A stretch of DNA of 64,000 nt. Origin: Garcia nutans. Its lineage: Eukaryota; Streptophyta; Magnoliopsida; Malpighiales; Euphorbiaceae. The stretch spans positions 43,273,501 through 43,337,500 of the forward strand of contig CANTUV010000008.1 of NCBI GenBank assembly GCA_947685225.1. Reading direction: 5' to 3'. The position numbers were made by a program, and so were the translations under genes. The notes beneath the pieces are model-generated. The model saw nothing but the letters and a program-made list of their open reading frames with translations, was not told the DNA's origin and made no database searches. This document shows positions 53,650 through 64,000 of this stretch, in pieces (position 1 is the stretch's first letter; the number at the start of each line of letters is the position of its first letter).

Positions 53650-56600
53650 CCAATAATTTACCTGAGGTAACACCGAATACACACTTCTTCGGGTTTAATC
53701 TTAGCTTATATTTCAAAGCTCTATCGAAGAATAATTCTAAGTTTTGGAAGTGTTGCTCCCTTGTGTCCGATTTAACCATCATATCATCAACATATGCTTC
53801 AACTTCTTTGTGCATCATGTCATGAAATAGTGTCGTGGCTATCCTTTGATAGGTTGCTCCAGCATTCTTTAAACTGCACGGCATCACCCTATAACAAAAT
53901 ATACCCCATGTAGTAATGAAAGCAGTTTTAGCTTTATCCTCTTAGGCCATTAACACTTGATTGTATCCAGAAAATTCATCTACAAACGAGTGTAGCACAC
54001 TAGAGGCTGCACTATCAATGAGGACATCTATATGAGGTAAAGGAAAATCATCCTTAGGGGATGCTTTGTTCAAATCTCTATAATCCACACAGACCCTTAT
54101 CCTCCCATCCTTCTTTGGCACGGATACTATGTTGGCTAACCAATCTGGATATTCTATCACTTTAAGGAACTTCACTTGTATTTGCTTAGTGACCTCTTCT
54201 TTAACCAATTCAGCCCACTCAGGTCTTAATCGCCTAAGCTTTTGTTTGACTGGTTTTATGTTGGTGTGAGTTGGACTATGATGCTCGGATATGTCTCGAT
54301 CTATCCCCGGCATGTCCTCATAAGACCATGCAAACACTTCTTCATATTTTTTGAATATTTTTTCAAATCTCTCTCTCTCATCAGGAGTAAGGTCGGATGC
54401 TATGCTAATGTTTTTAGGATTTTTGGTTGCTCCCAAATTTAATGATTGTGTGTCAACAGAATTAATATTAAAGATGCTCATGTAACTGCTATTTGAATGA
54501 ATGCAACCATCAGGAGAAACATCACACAAGTAAGCAAAATCAGACTTTATTGCATTCATTTTGGAAAAGAAAACATCATCATCCTCATACAAAGAAGACA
54601 AATTAAAATCAAAATCAAGATCATTATTCTCAGAATCATAAAGCAGGATGTCTTCAAACTTTTCTTCGACCAGGGTAGCAATCTCTTTTGGAGTCTTCTC
54701 TGCTTTCGGGACAGCTTCATTCTTCTCTTTTGGATTGGATTCTTTGCTGGCTGACAAAGTGAGCTCTTTCTTCACTTGCTCCACTAGCTCGGCAACATCT
54801 GCAAAAATTTCAAAAAATGGGATTAACTTACCCATGAACATGATCGGCTCGGGCTTTTCCTTGGAGCGGTCCCATATCTGGAGCTTTGACAAAGATCTCT
54901 TCAAGGGGTGGGAAGCTCATCTTCTCACTCTTTTTTGGCTGGACATCATTGTCTTCATCATATCCCAAACCTTTCTTGGAAGTTTGAGTTCTAAAATCGG
55001 GCAACTTTGTCAAATCGGCCTTACCATTTCCAAGACTAGCTCCGGGAAGGTAGTTCATGTTCTTCATCATATTCAAGACTTTGGAGTCCACTACTTCATC
55101 ATATGAAATTGCAGCTACTTGAAAACCATTGAGAGACCTCTCAATCATTAGAGCATTAACGACCTCATTATCTTCAACTTCGATGACCACTGTCTCATCT
55201 CCGTTGGGGAACTTGATCTTTTGATGAAGGGTGGAAGGAACTCCACCAAGAGGATGGAACCATGGTCGCCCCAAGAGCAAGGTGAAGGTAACCAGTATGT
55301 CTAAAATAACAAACTCAACAATAGATTCAATTGGACCAACCTTGACAGCCGCTTTGAAAGTCCCTTCGGCATGCCTCTTAGTGTTGTCATAAGCATGAAT
55401 TGTTACCTCGGTCGGGTTTAGATCTCTTGTAGACATAGCTAGCTTTGGCAATATCTTAAGTGGACAAACATTTATGGCGGACCCATCATTGACCATTACA
55501 AAGTAAGTCCTCTTACCCTTGACTTCTACTTTGATAAAGAGAGGGCGGATGTGGTCTCTTCCCTCCTTCGATAAGTTCGCATCCGAAAAAGAAACTGCTC
55601 CCATATTAACTTCACTCTTTTCTTGAATCTTTTTACATTTCATTACTTCCCCAATTTTTATGAAGTTGATCAACTCCTCCGGTGTTGTGGAGGTAGAAAT
55701 TGGCATGCTAGCTAAGGCTTTGGCCATAGTTTCTCGGTGCTTTTTATAAGTAGCTAATAAGTCCCAAATGCTAACACTCGCTTGGGTTCTTTTTAATTGC
55801 TTAAGCACAGCATCATCTTCTTCTACTTCAACTTCCTTTCCCTTATTAGTTTCTACCTCTTTAGGTGGTGGCCTTGCATAAGGCTTACCGGATCTAGTGT
55901 TCATTACTTCTTCTTCTTCGGGTTCGGACCAAGTCCACTCCTCCTTCTTGGATACAATATCATCATCACTATTACTTGAATCCCAAAACCCATTTACAAC
56001 ACAAATTGTTATTTCTCCACCCATCATAGCTTGTTTAATTTCACCAAATACCTCATGCAAACCTCCTCCAATCATGAAGGTTGCCGGAGGCGATACCCTA
56101 TTGAACTTTGGTAATGGGTTGTCTTTGGTGTTTGGCTTGTTGGGCTCGGGTAGCTTCCCATTATCAATTAGATTTTGGATCTCATGTCGCAACCTCACAC
56201 ATCTATCCGTGTCATGCCCTTGCATTTGGTGGAATTGACAAAATGCTTTAGTATTAAAATTAGGTGGGAGAGGGTTAGGCAAAGGACGAGGATTTAAGGG
56301 TTGTAGCAATCCCTTTCTTTAAAGCTTATTGAGAACCCAAGATATCGGTTTCCCCAATTTTGAAAATTGTCTCCTCGTTCCTTGGTTAGTAGCATTAACA
56401 CCGATGGCCTTTTGCATGCTATGGCTACTAGATTGATAACTCCCTTTCTCGTTCCTTTTTGTTGCAAAATGGCTCTTCTCCCTTTCCCATTCTTCAATTT
56501 ACAAACCAGCTTGGAGAAGGTCTTTGAAATCACGGATGAGTGTATGAGACATCCTCTCACGAAGACTAGGTAGTACCCCTCTCACAATCATCCTTATTTG

Positions 56601-57386
56601 ATTGGATTCATCGGGCCTCTTCTTGAGTAAAGCGGCCTTGTTTCTCCATCTCTTGACATAATCTACAAAATTCTCGTTCGGCCTTTGCCTAATGGACTCC
56701 ACTTCCAGTAAGGTAACTTTCAACTTGACATTATATCCATATTGTTGGATGAAGGCTTTGTAAAGTAGATCCCAACTCTTTTGTGTTTCGTCATCTAAGG
56801 TATTGAACCAATTTTGGACAATAGGGTCCAATGAGAGCATAAAGTACCTTATATTTTGAGCCTTAGTAGCTCGGGCAGAATGCATAGCAATGATATACTG
56901 CTTCACATGGAGATGAGGATTTCCAGTGCCATTGTACTTTGCAAAAGATGGCATCTTAAACTTGTACGGGACTTCTTCATCTAGCTCAAATAGTTTATTG
57001 ATCTCAGACATCTCTTCGGTTTTCAGCTTCTTCTCAAATTTCTTTTCTAAATCAGCAATCATCTTTTCAACATCGGATGTCTCAATCTTTTCAAAAGTTG
57101 CTTTCTCAATAACCTTCGATTCTTTCTTCTTCTCTTGAACATCTTGGTAGTATTGAACCCAATCATCATCATCATCAATGATCACCTTTTCATCATCAAA
57201 AACCACTTCACCAACTTTAGTCTTCCCTTTGTCCCTTGGCTTCTTAGTGCTAGAAGATGCCTCGGCATGATTCTCTAAGATTGCAGTCAATTGGTTCTTC
57301 ATGGTCTCAGCTAGGGCCTCTTTTATTTCCTCCATCTTGGTGTTAAGGGCCTCATCCACCATCCTTTGAAATTTTTCGGGCTCCAT
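53645..57386 (-). pseudogene. gag-pol: Tat gag-protease-RT of E, nearly continuous frame
   Basis: The ATG at 57386 (MEPEKFQRMV) starts gag with the family layout. Gag core, knuckle (CQFHQMQGHDTDRC, all four ligands), tail RPPPKEVETNKGKEVEV, protease (VMVNDGSAINV), linker, and RT with CVDYRDLNKASPKDDFPLP, SFVDEFSGYNQV and AYVDDMMVKS follow as long open pieces. Three of the in-frame stops (at QAGLQIE, KFQRKG and LMAQED positions) are Gln CAA to TAA. The protease catalytic Asp is Asn here (NDGS for DDGS), and the RT block MPFGL reads MPCSL. RT breaks off at KLLGH, where F inserted, and resumes at 38059. Confidence 0.88.
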
Positions 57387-58547
57387 TGTTTTTGGTGAGC
57401 AAGTGATTGAGTCGTTGCTAGTTACTTCATCTCCGGCATAGGTCAAATTGTTGTAAGCTTTAGAACTATCGTAGTCCAAGGCTGTGAGCCAGAAAGGATC
57501 AATGACATGAGATGCGAATGTATGCATGTATGCACGAACAATCAACGAAGAAAGATAATTAGGATGTTCCTTCCAACCTTATAACATCCACACATGAATG
57601 GTGAGTCTCTTTTCCTTGGTATATGGTTAACAAAATACCAACATGGGGTATCTTGTTTTCGAATAACTCCCTCGGACGTTTCAACCAATAGTTATATTTT
57701 CAAAAATGGAAATCCATCAATGATAATTCCCATTAGTTAGGTTTTAATCCATTCAACCAACTATAGTAGCTTTTATGCTATATTGGATTAAAATGAAATT
57801 AAGAGGTTTATTGTAAATAGATTTCTCACTTGAAAAAGGTAACTAATGATTCATGCAAAAAATAAGCCCATGGTTAATTTATTCTTAGTGTAAACTAGGC
57901 CCACAATTGATTTTTGGTATTTCATAATTGACCTAAATATTTTTGCAAGCTCTTTGTAAGAAAAGGTTGGGTGAAAATAGTTTTGTTTCTAAACCCATTG
58001 TAAAAGATTTTAGAAAATTGGATTTTGGGCTTATTATTTGGGCCATGGGCCAAAGAATTTTTGATTTGTTTTTAGAAAAGTCTTATGTCCAAAGACCATC
58101 TTGAAAAATTTTGAAAATAGCTTTGGTCTTTAGGACTTTAAAGAAAAGTTTATTTTGAGCTTACAATATACCTAGGTCATATTAGAAAAAGAACAAACCA
58201 AATAAGCCATGATTTAGACTAAGATAAACTAACCATAGTCAAACAACATGCATTTGGGGTAAAACCTAAGGAAAGTAACTAGGCCAATTACATGAGCTTT
58301 AGTCTTTGGGTAAAAAGGCTTAGGTTCCCATAGCAAGTATATACCAAATGGTACGAGGCTATGAGTAGTTATGCCATGCTCGATCTCCATAACTTGAGTG
58401 AAAGTATAGTATCCCTTACATAACACAACACGGGTAACACAAGCGTCCTAACTCATACACACAATGCAATCTAATATGATACAATGGATAATATCATTAT
58501 AAGAAAGAATAGAATAATATAAAGACCAACGGAATCAACTTCTCTTA
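57387..58547 (-). other. Leader of E
   Basis: Non-coding leader homologous to A, C, F and H. The frame upstream of the gag ATG is open through LTALDYDSSKAYNN, as in the other copies. Confidence 0.7.
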
Positions 58548-58565
58548 TCCCCAGTGGAGTCACCA
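58548..58565 (-). promoter_or_regulatory. Primer binding site of E
   Basis: The minus strand reads TGGTGACTCCACTGGGGA, one change from canonical. Confidence 0.87.
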
Positions 58566-58566
58566 C

Positions 58567-60518
58567 TGTGAGCGGGGATTTTTGCCCCCACTCCCGATGG
58601 AATGGTTCTTGCGACTTCGGCACTGTTTAGGCTCGGGGCCTTAGAGAACACAGACCTAAGTCCGGAGAAAATGGAGTCTCCACCCGGACGGGCCAGGAAA
58701 AAGAAAGGGGTGGATGACTCGATTCCTAAGGAATTCCCAACCCCCTAATGGGTTCGGAAAGTTGGGTACATGTGGGGAAGGTGAGAAATGGCCCAGCACC
58801 CCCACAACACCTGGTTCATTGGAACCAGCCTCCTTTACAGGTCTTATTATTATAAAATTCTTAAATATAACAACATTATCCATATTACACACAATATTAA
58901 AGGAAATCATCAATATATTAAAATCAAAGCAATGTCCAAGCAAACAAATAAATGGACACCCATCCGAGGATGGAAACATGCCCTTACATCCCATGCCTAA
59001 ATAGGACACCCACCGAAAGGTATAAACATATCCTTTACATTGGTTCTAAAATAGAAAAGCAAATTAAATTACATGATATTTAACTAATGAGGTACCCACC
59101 AAGTGGAAACATACCCCTTACAATATTTGGAAATAAAAGTAAATAACCATTCATCATAAACAAATCATTCATCAAAGGTATTAAACATCAATAGAAAATA
59201 AACATCCATCCATGATAAATCAAATAAACCAAGCATTGAACTTAAATAAATTAAAGCATATCAAAAAAAACAAAGCATAATCAAATATAGAATTAAACAA
59301 GGCAAATAAAAATCTAAATTATAGCTACTGTTTCCATTTAGGGTTCTTTATTTCATGTGTTAGGGTTTTGGAATTTATGGAATTTAGGCTACTGTGATTA
59401 AAATGGATTAAAGATTTTATGTTTTGAAAGCTTGATAAAACTCTTTGATTAACTAAACTAGGGTTTGTGATGTAAAATCATGAAACTAGGGTTTGAACAC
59501 TTTAAAATAATTTTGATTTATAGTTTCGAGCTTACTGTGTGAAATTAAGATATGGTTTTTAAAGTTTTAAAGGATTAGGGTTTAGAAAAAATTAGGGTTT
59601 AAGGTTTTAAAGGGATTAGGGTTTACTATTTTTAAGTTTTGGAATTGAATTAGGGTTTTAAGACTTTTGAATTAGGGTTTCGGGTAATGAGATTATTTTT
59701 AGGATTTGGAAAGACAATTTACAATTTCATGAAGTTTTATGAATTTAAACAAATGATTTAAAGTTTAAAAGAGCCAAAAAAAGATATTTTTAAGGCTTTT
59801 GAAAGGAAACAGAACACAATTTTTGAGTTTTGATAATTTGGAGTGCAGATCTTAGTTTTGGGGTTTTGAAGAAATAAAACTAATATCTTTAAATTTTTTT
59901 GAAAATAAAGCCACGATTTAAGATTTTTAAACTTTGAACAAAGGGAATTAGGGTTCTAGGGTTTTGAATTAAAAGAAAGAATGAGATGTTTAGCTACTGT
60001 GACAAAATAAAAGAAATTAAGAATTCAAACCTTATTTTGTATGTTTCACCAAAAATTGCTTCTTGGATGAACAAGGTCAAAGACAAACCTTTTTGCCTTT
60101 GAATTGCTTGAATTGTTTTTCAGCTCTATAAAAAAAACTGCTTGATTCAAGGTTTTCCTTCACAGATTCGGATCCAATCTTTTGTTCAAGCTTCTGTCCC
60201 AATTTCTCCTCGATTTTTTCCTCCGATTTCTTCCTTATTTATAGAAAAATTCTACGAGCGAAATGGCCCACGACCATCGTCCCGCACTGGTTTTCGGCGA
60301 TGATTTTTTCGTTGCCAATTTTTCCGTGGCCGATTTTTATTTTTATTTTTATTTTTTAATTTCTATTTGTTTATTTTTATTTTTTATTAATAAAAATTAG
60401 ATAATAAAGTAAAAATTATTGAATTAAGATAACAAAAATTATTTTGGACCAATTAAAATATATTAGACAACACAAAAAATATATTGGACCGGACTGGGTA
60501 AAAAATTAACGGTCTACA
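58567..60518 (-). repeat. 5' LTR of E (1952 bp)
   Basis: The minus strand runs TGTAGACCGTTAATTTTTT to CGCTCACA. The GC-rich island (60245-60330) is shorter than in F or H. TTAGGGTTT boxes lie at 59330-59960. It is followed on the right by TAGGG and LTR sequence of G. Confidence 0.88.
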
Positions 60519-61586
60519 TAGGGTTTACCGTATTAATGTTGAGAGAATTAGGGGTTTTGACATTTTGGAAAACATATTTGATTTTAAGAAAACAATTTAG
60601 AGTCTTATAAAATAATTATGACTTTTAGAAACTACAAAGTAGGTTAGGGTTTGGAGATTTAAGAAAACATTTGGAAATTTTGAAAAAAAGTTAGAGGAAA
60701 ACGGTTTAGGGTTTTTTAAAGTTTTTGGAAATAGGAGAAACAATTTAATGTTTTTAAGGTTTTTGAAAAACAGAAGAAACAAATTAGGGTTCTTAAGGTT
60801 TTTGGAAACAGAAAAGTACTTTTTTGGGTTTTTAGAAATAGAAGGAACAATTTAGGGTTTTAAGGTTTAGAAGAAACATTTTAGGGTTTTAAGTTTTAGA
60901 AGAAACATAAGAAACAATTTATTGAATTTGAGTGATGAAGCTGCTGTAAAAGAAATAAATAAAGAAAATAGAGATTCAAACCTCTGTTTGTTGGTTCCAC
61001 AAAAAATTACTTTCTGGATGAACAAGGACAAAGACAAGGTTGCTGCCTTTGATGAATTGTTGATTGCTTGGTTATTGCTAGGGTTTTCTGTAATCCAAGT
61101 TTCGATCACCTAATCAAAGCCCCACTATCCAATCCCCCAGTTCCAGTTCCAGTCCCTTTTTCTGTGTTTTCAAGTTTTATTTATAGGAAAAATTATAAGC
61201 CTAGTTCTAATTGTTTAAGGAAACTAAAATTAATTAGGAAAAGAAACCAAAACCAAAATAGAGTTTGGTTTCGAAAAAAATTGCGTCGGAAAAATTCACT
61301 GGCAAAATTGTGAGAGTTGGAGTGAAACTGCGAGCTGCGAGGCTCGGCTGCGAGGATTGGTGCGGCCAGCCAATTTTGCCTCAGGAATTTCCTGCGGGCG
61401 AAATTGGCCTTGGCCAATTTGACTTTCGGCGACAAATTTTTCGTCGACGATTTTTATTTTTATTTTATTAAAAATTATAAAAAATAAATACTAAAATAAA
61501 TATTATTTAGTTAAAATACCACAAAAATTATTTTGGACTATATAAAAAATAACGGACCGGACTGGGTCAAAAATTAAGGGTCTACA
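60519..61586 (-). repeat. 3' LTR of G, U3 part
   Basis: The minus strand begins TGTAGACCCTTAATTTTTG at 61586 and is cut at 60519 by E. The GC-rich island is at 61275-61450. Its other part is not found in the window, because the left end of E is lost. Confidence 0.83.
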
Positions 61587-61604
61587 GTTTGCCACCTGCT
61601 TGAA
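61587..61604 (-). other. Polypurine tract of G
   Basis: The minus strand reads TTCAAGCAGGTGGCAAAC directly before the LTR start, preceded by CAGATCA as in F. Confidence 0.8.
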
Positions 61605-61689
61605 TGATCTGAGACTTTAGTAAAAGATAGTGAAAAGCAATAAGACTTAATTTTTCTGAGATGGTCAAGATTTTGGATTCTAGACCTGG

Positions 61690-62480
61690 TTCGAGTTCTA
61701 GACTTAAGGATAATTTTAGGCTCTGGACCTAAGGGTAATTTTGGGTTCTGGACCCGAGCTAAGTTTTGGAATTAAAAGAGATTTTAGGTTTTGGACCAAA
61801 GGATAATTTGGGCTCTGGGCCCAAACTAAGTTTTGGACTTAAAAGAGATTTTAGGTTCTGGACCCGAGCTAAGTTCTGGACTTAAAAGAGATTTTAGGTT
61901 CTGGACCTAAGGATAATTTGGGTTCTGGACCCGAGCTAAGTTCTAGACTTAGAAGATATTTTAGGTTCTGGACTTAAGGAAAATTTGGGTTCTGGACCCG
62001 AGCTAAGTTCTGGACTTAAAAGAGATTTTAGGTTTTGGACCTATGGATGATTTGGGTTCTGGACCCGAGCTATGTTCTGGACTTAAAAGAGATTTTAGGT
62101 TCTGGACCTAAGGATGATTTGGGTTCTGGACCTGAGCTAAGTTCTGGACTTAAAAGAGATTGTAGGTTTTGGACCTAAGGATGATTTGGGTTTTGGACCC
62201 GAGCTAAGTTCTAGACTTAAAAAAGATTTTAGGTTCTGGACCTAAGGATGATTTGGGTTCTGGACCCGAGCTAAGTTCTGGACTTAGAAGATATTTTAGG
62301 TTCTAGACCTAAGAATAATTTGGGTTCTGGACCCGAGCTAAGTTCTGGACTTAAAAGAGATTTTAGGTTCTGGACCTAAGGATAATTTGGGTTCTGGACC
62401 CGAGCTAAGTTTTGGGCTTAAAAAAAGAGATTTTAGGTTCTGGACCTAAGGATAATTTGGGTTCTTGACCCGAGCTAAGA
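61690..62480 (-). repeat. 67-bp tandem array in G 3' UTR
   Basis: About twelve units. On the plus strand each has GGGTTCTGGACCCGAGCTAA, GTTCTGGACTTAAAAGAGA and TTAGGTTCTGGACCTAAGG. One short unit (about 61850) lacks a module. It is the longest array in the window. Confidence 0.88.
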
Positions 62481-62780
62481 GAGATTTAATTCTCTGCAAA
62501 AAAATAATTATAGTCAGTAGCATATAAATTTTATTTGCAAAAACATTTAGCTAATTTTTGATGCACATATCTTCTCCTTACCCCCTACGTGTAAAAATAT
62601 TTTTTAAAAGTGCGAAAATATTTATATATACGCAAGTATTTGAATGATCAAATTGAATATTTGAGTTTCCTATTTATTTACTTTATGGTCACCGTTCATG
62701 CACTATTCATCAATGGTAATTTACTATTTATCAATAGTAATATTTACTTTTTGAATTTTGATTTTTCCTTTGTCGTTCCC
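62481..62780 (+). promoter_or_regulatory. Upstream region of the antisense PMD gene (G)
   Basis: AT-rich DNA between the array and the TATA box; no coding frame. It has counterparts to 35296-35599 in D, for example CTATTCATCAATGGT and AAAATATTTTTTAAAAGTGC, suggesting a conserved promoter-proximal region. Confidence 0.5.
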
Positions 62781-62781
62781 C

Positions 62782-62790
62782 TATATAAAT
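62782..62790 (+). promoter_or_regulatory. TATA box of the antisense PMD gene (G)
   Basis: TATATAAAT lies 103 bp upstream of the ATG at 62885, with TTTTTCCTTTGTCG just before it, as in the D copy. Confidence 0.68.
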
Positions 62791-62884
62791 GAACAATTTC
62801 TTCATTTCATTCACAACAAACATTCCATTCCATTCATTCATAGCTATAAGCATTTCAAGTTTAGCATAAAGTTTGAAAAATAAA

Positions 62885-64000
62885 ATGCATTCTTTAAGAT
62901 CAGAAATTCATTCTAATGCTGAGTTATTAGAGTTTATTCAGTGGCATGAAGATGGAAATATTGGTCTACTAACCGAGATGCCGCTTCATCGTAGTTCAAA
63001 TCTAAAGAGCAAGGTAATTATTTATTTCAACTGCAAATCATTATTTTTTGTATGTTTTTTATTTTGTTTTATTTTTCTTTTTTTATTTATATATTTATTT
63101 CTTATTTCTTATTTTCCTTTTTTTCTGTTTTTATTTTTTTCAATTTTTTATTATATATTTTTTCTTTATATTTGTTTTCTTTTCTTTATATTTTCTATTT
63201 TTAGAAAATTTAGGAAAAATATATTAATTAAGGAATTTAAGCAGATAGAATAATGACATTTACCTGGTGTTAATTTACCTAGCTCCGTGTTAGCTTGATC
63301 ATTGCGTAATTCGGGCTAGAGAATGTATCTACAAAGTCCGACAATGGTATGATGTGGCGCCTTCTCAGGTAAGGCAGATTATCCGAGATTGCGGCTTTGA
63401 GAGCTTCATCTTACAATTACCATTCGAGGAGTATCTTATAGACTGGAGTGAAGTCTAGGCGCTTGCAGAACGATGGTTGGACATAACTCATGTTTTTCGC
63501 TTGCCCATTGGAGAGATGACAATTGGTCCGGTCGATTTTGCTGCTATAACCGGCATTCGGTATGGTGGTCTTCCGGTTCCTCTTACCAATGATATTTTGA
63601 TATCTGAAGAAATTCAACAATTAATTGGTATGGAACCATCATATAAAGGGCCTTTTAAGATAAAAATTGAGCCAATTCATAGTTATTGGATGAACTACAA
63701 AGGACGGGTTCACAGAGACACAGCCCAACAGTATGCTTGAGGATTTTTGTTATATTTACTCGGGTCGACCATTTTAGGCAGCACTGAATCCTCCATCCAT
63801 TTGTCAGTGTTGAGGGCCCTTACTTATATGAGGATGATACCACTTTACAACTTGGGTGAAGCTGGCCTTGCCTGTCTTTACCATGGTCTTGACAAAATTT
63901 GCCAAAATAAGAAGTCTTTTGTTGGCTTTATGGCAGTTGTCAAGGTATTCTTCTTCCACCAATGTCAATTCCATTCTTATTCTTGCATGAATTTGGTCTT
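62885..64000 (+). pseudogene. Antisense PMD gene of G, exons 1 and 2, runs off window
   Basis: Opposite strand to element G. Exon 1 (62885-63013, 43 codons) encodes MHSLRSEIHSN, ELLEFIQWHEDGN and MPLHRSSNLKSK, ending AAG/GTAATT. The intron is 63014-63293, acceptor GTGTTAG. Exon 2 (63294-63944, 217 codons, in phase) encodes LDHCVIRARE, YDVAPSQVRQIIRDCGFESF, WLDITHVFRLPIGEMTIGP, VDFAAITGIRYGG and NLGEAGLACLYHGLDKIC, then donor AAG/GTATTC. Only two in-frame stops occur, TAG at 63456 and TGA at 63738; both fit a single C-to-T change (CAG, CGA). Exon lengths and phases match the D copy (138/649). It is less decayed than D and may be functional in sister copies. Confidence 0.8.

Larger units (their letters stand above)
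36926..60518 (-). mobile_element. Element E: autonomous-type Tat element lacking integrase, split by F
   Basis: Minus-strand order: 5' LTR (60518-58567), primer site, leader, gag-protease-RT (57386-53645), then, beyond the F insertion, RT end and RNase H (38059-36926). Integrase, 3' UTR and 3' LTR are absent: at 36926 the pol sequence stops just after the RNase H and meets an inverted LTR piece. It interrupts the LTR of G; the base run after its LTR is TAGGG. Reading frames are well kept apart from a few C-to-T type stops. Confidence 0.85.

Noticed and set aside
62873..63253. 126-residue plus-strand frame as one protein
   Set aside because: Only the first part is exon 1 of the PMD gene. The Phe/Leu-rich remainder is intron read-through after the GTAATT donor.

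Overview
This window looks like plant heterochromatin, probably pericentromeric and from a eudicot with a repeat-rich genome. I find no host gene set, tRNA or rRNA. Nearly every base belongs to nested LTR retrotransposons, almost all of the Ty3/gypsy Tat (Ogre-like) lineage: 2-2.3 kb LTRs running TGTAGACC...CTCACA, an 18-nt primer binding site of tRNA-Arg type (TGGCGACTCCACTGGGGA), CHHC-knuckle gag, a DDGS protease, RT, a degenerate gypsy RNase H followed by a second RNase H, integrase, and tandem repeats next to the polypurine tract. A minority family (elements I and J) resembles Athila, and one solo LTR (K) resembles a chromovirus LTR. Letters A-K are my own labels.

Layout. 1-4657: right part of Athila-like element I (+), inserted in the gag of element A (-, 4658-8450). 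8451-8770: LTR-like remnant. 8771-13902: gag-protease remnant B (-), split by solo LTR K (10018-12588). 13903-36578: element D (+), an old full-structure Tat element whose 5' LTR is interrupted by gag-only element C (-, 15829-24717, target duplication GTTGG). C is itself interrupted by solo LTR J (17329-19523). D carries degraded gag, protease, RT, RNase H and integrase and then, on the opposite strand between integrase and 3' LTR, two decayed intron-containing genes: one DUF7745-like (30950-32269) and one with the plant mobile domain (PMD, 32930-35187). 36583-36925: inverted LTR fragment. 36926-60518: element E (-), gag-pro-RT-RNase H without integrase, split inside RT by F (+, 38060-53644, target duplication ATGTC). 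F contains a 12.6-kb imperfect palindrome formed with an inverted copy H (centre about 44327). 60519-64000: G (-), the element that E entered: part of its 3' LTR, polypurine tract, 67-bp tandem array, and a second antisense PMD gene running off the window.

How the parts relate. D and E were autonomous-type elements. C, F and H are gag-only relatives that share one gag stop codon and have no pol, so they must have relied on enzymes supplied in trans. The most unusual content is the antisense PMD gene, present twice (D and G). In both copies exons and GT/AG splice sites are recognisable and a TATA box lies about 100 bp upstream of the ATG. This indicates a self-promoted cargo gene read against the retroelement. 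Because the genomic RNA carries it in reverse, its introns would survive retrotransposition. Most nonsense codons in the window look like C-to-T changes, as expected for long-methylated copies.
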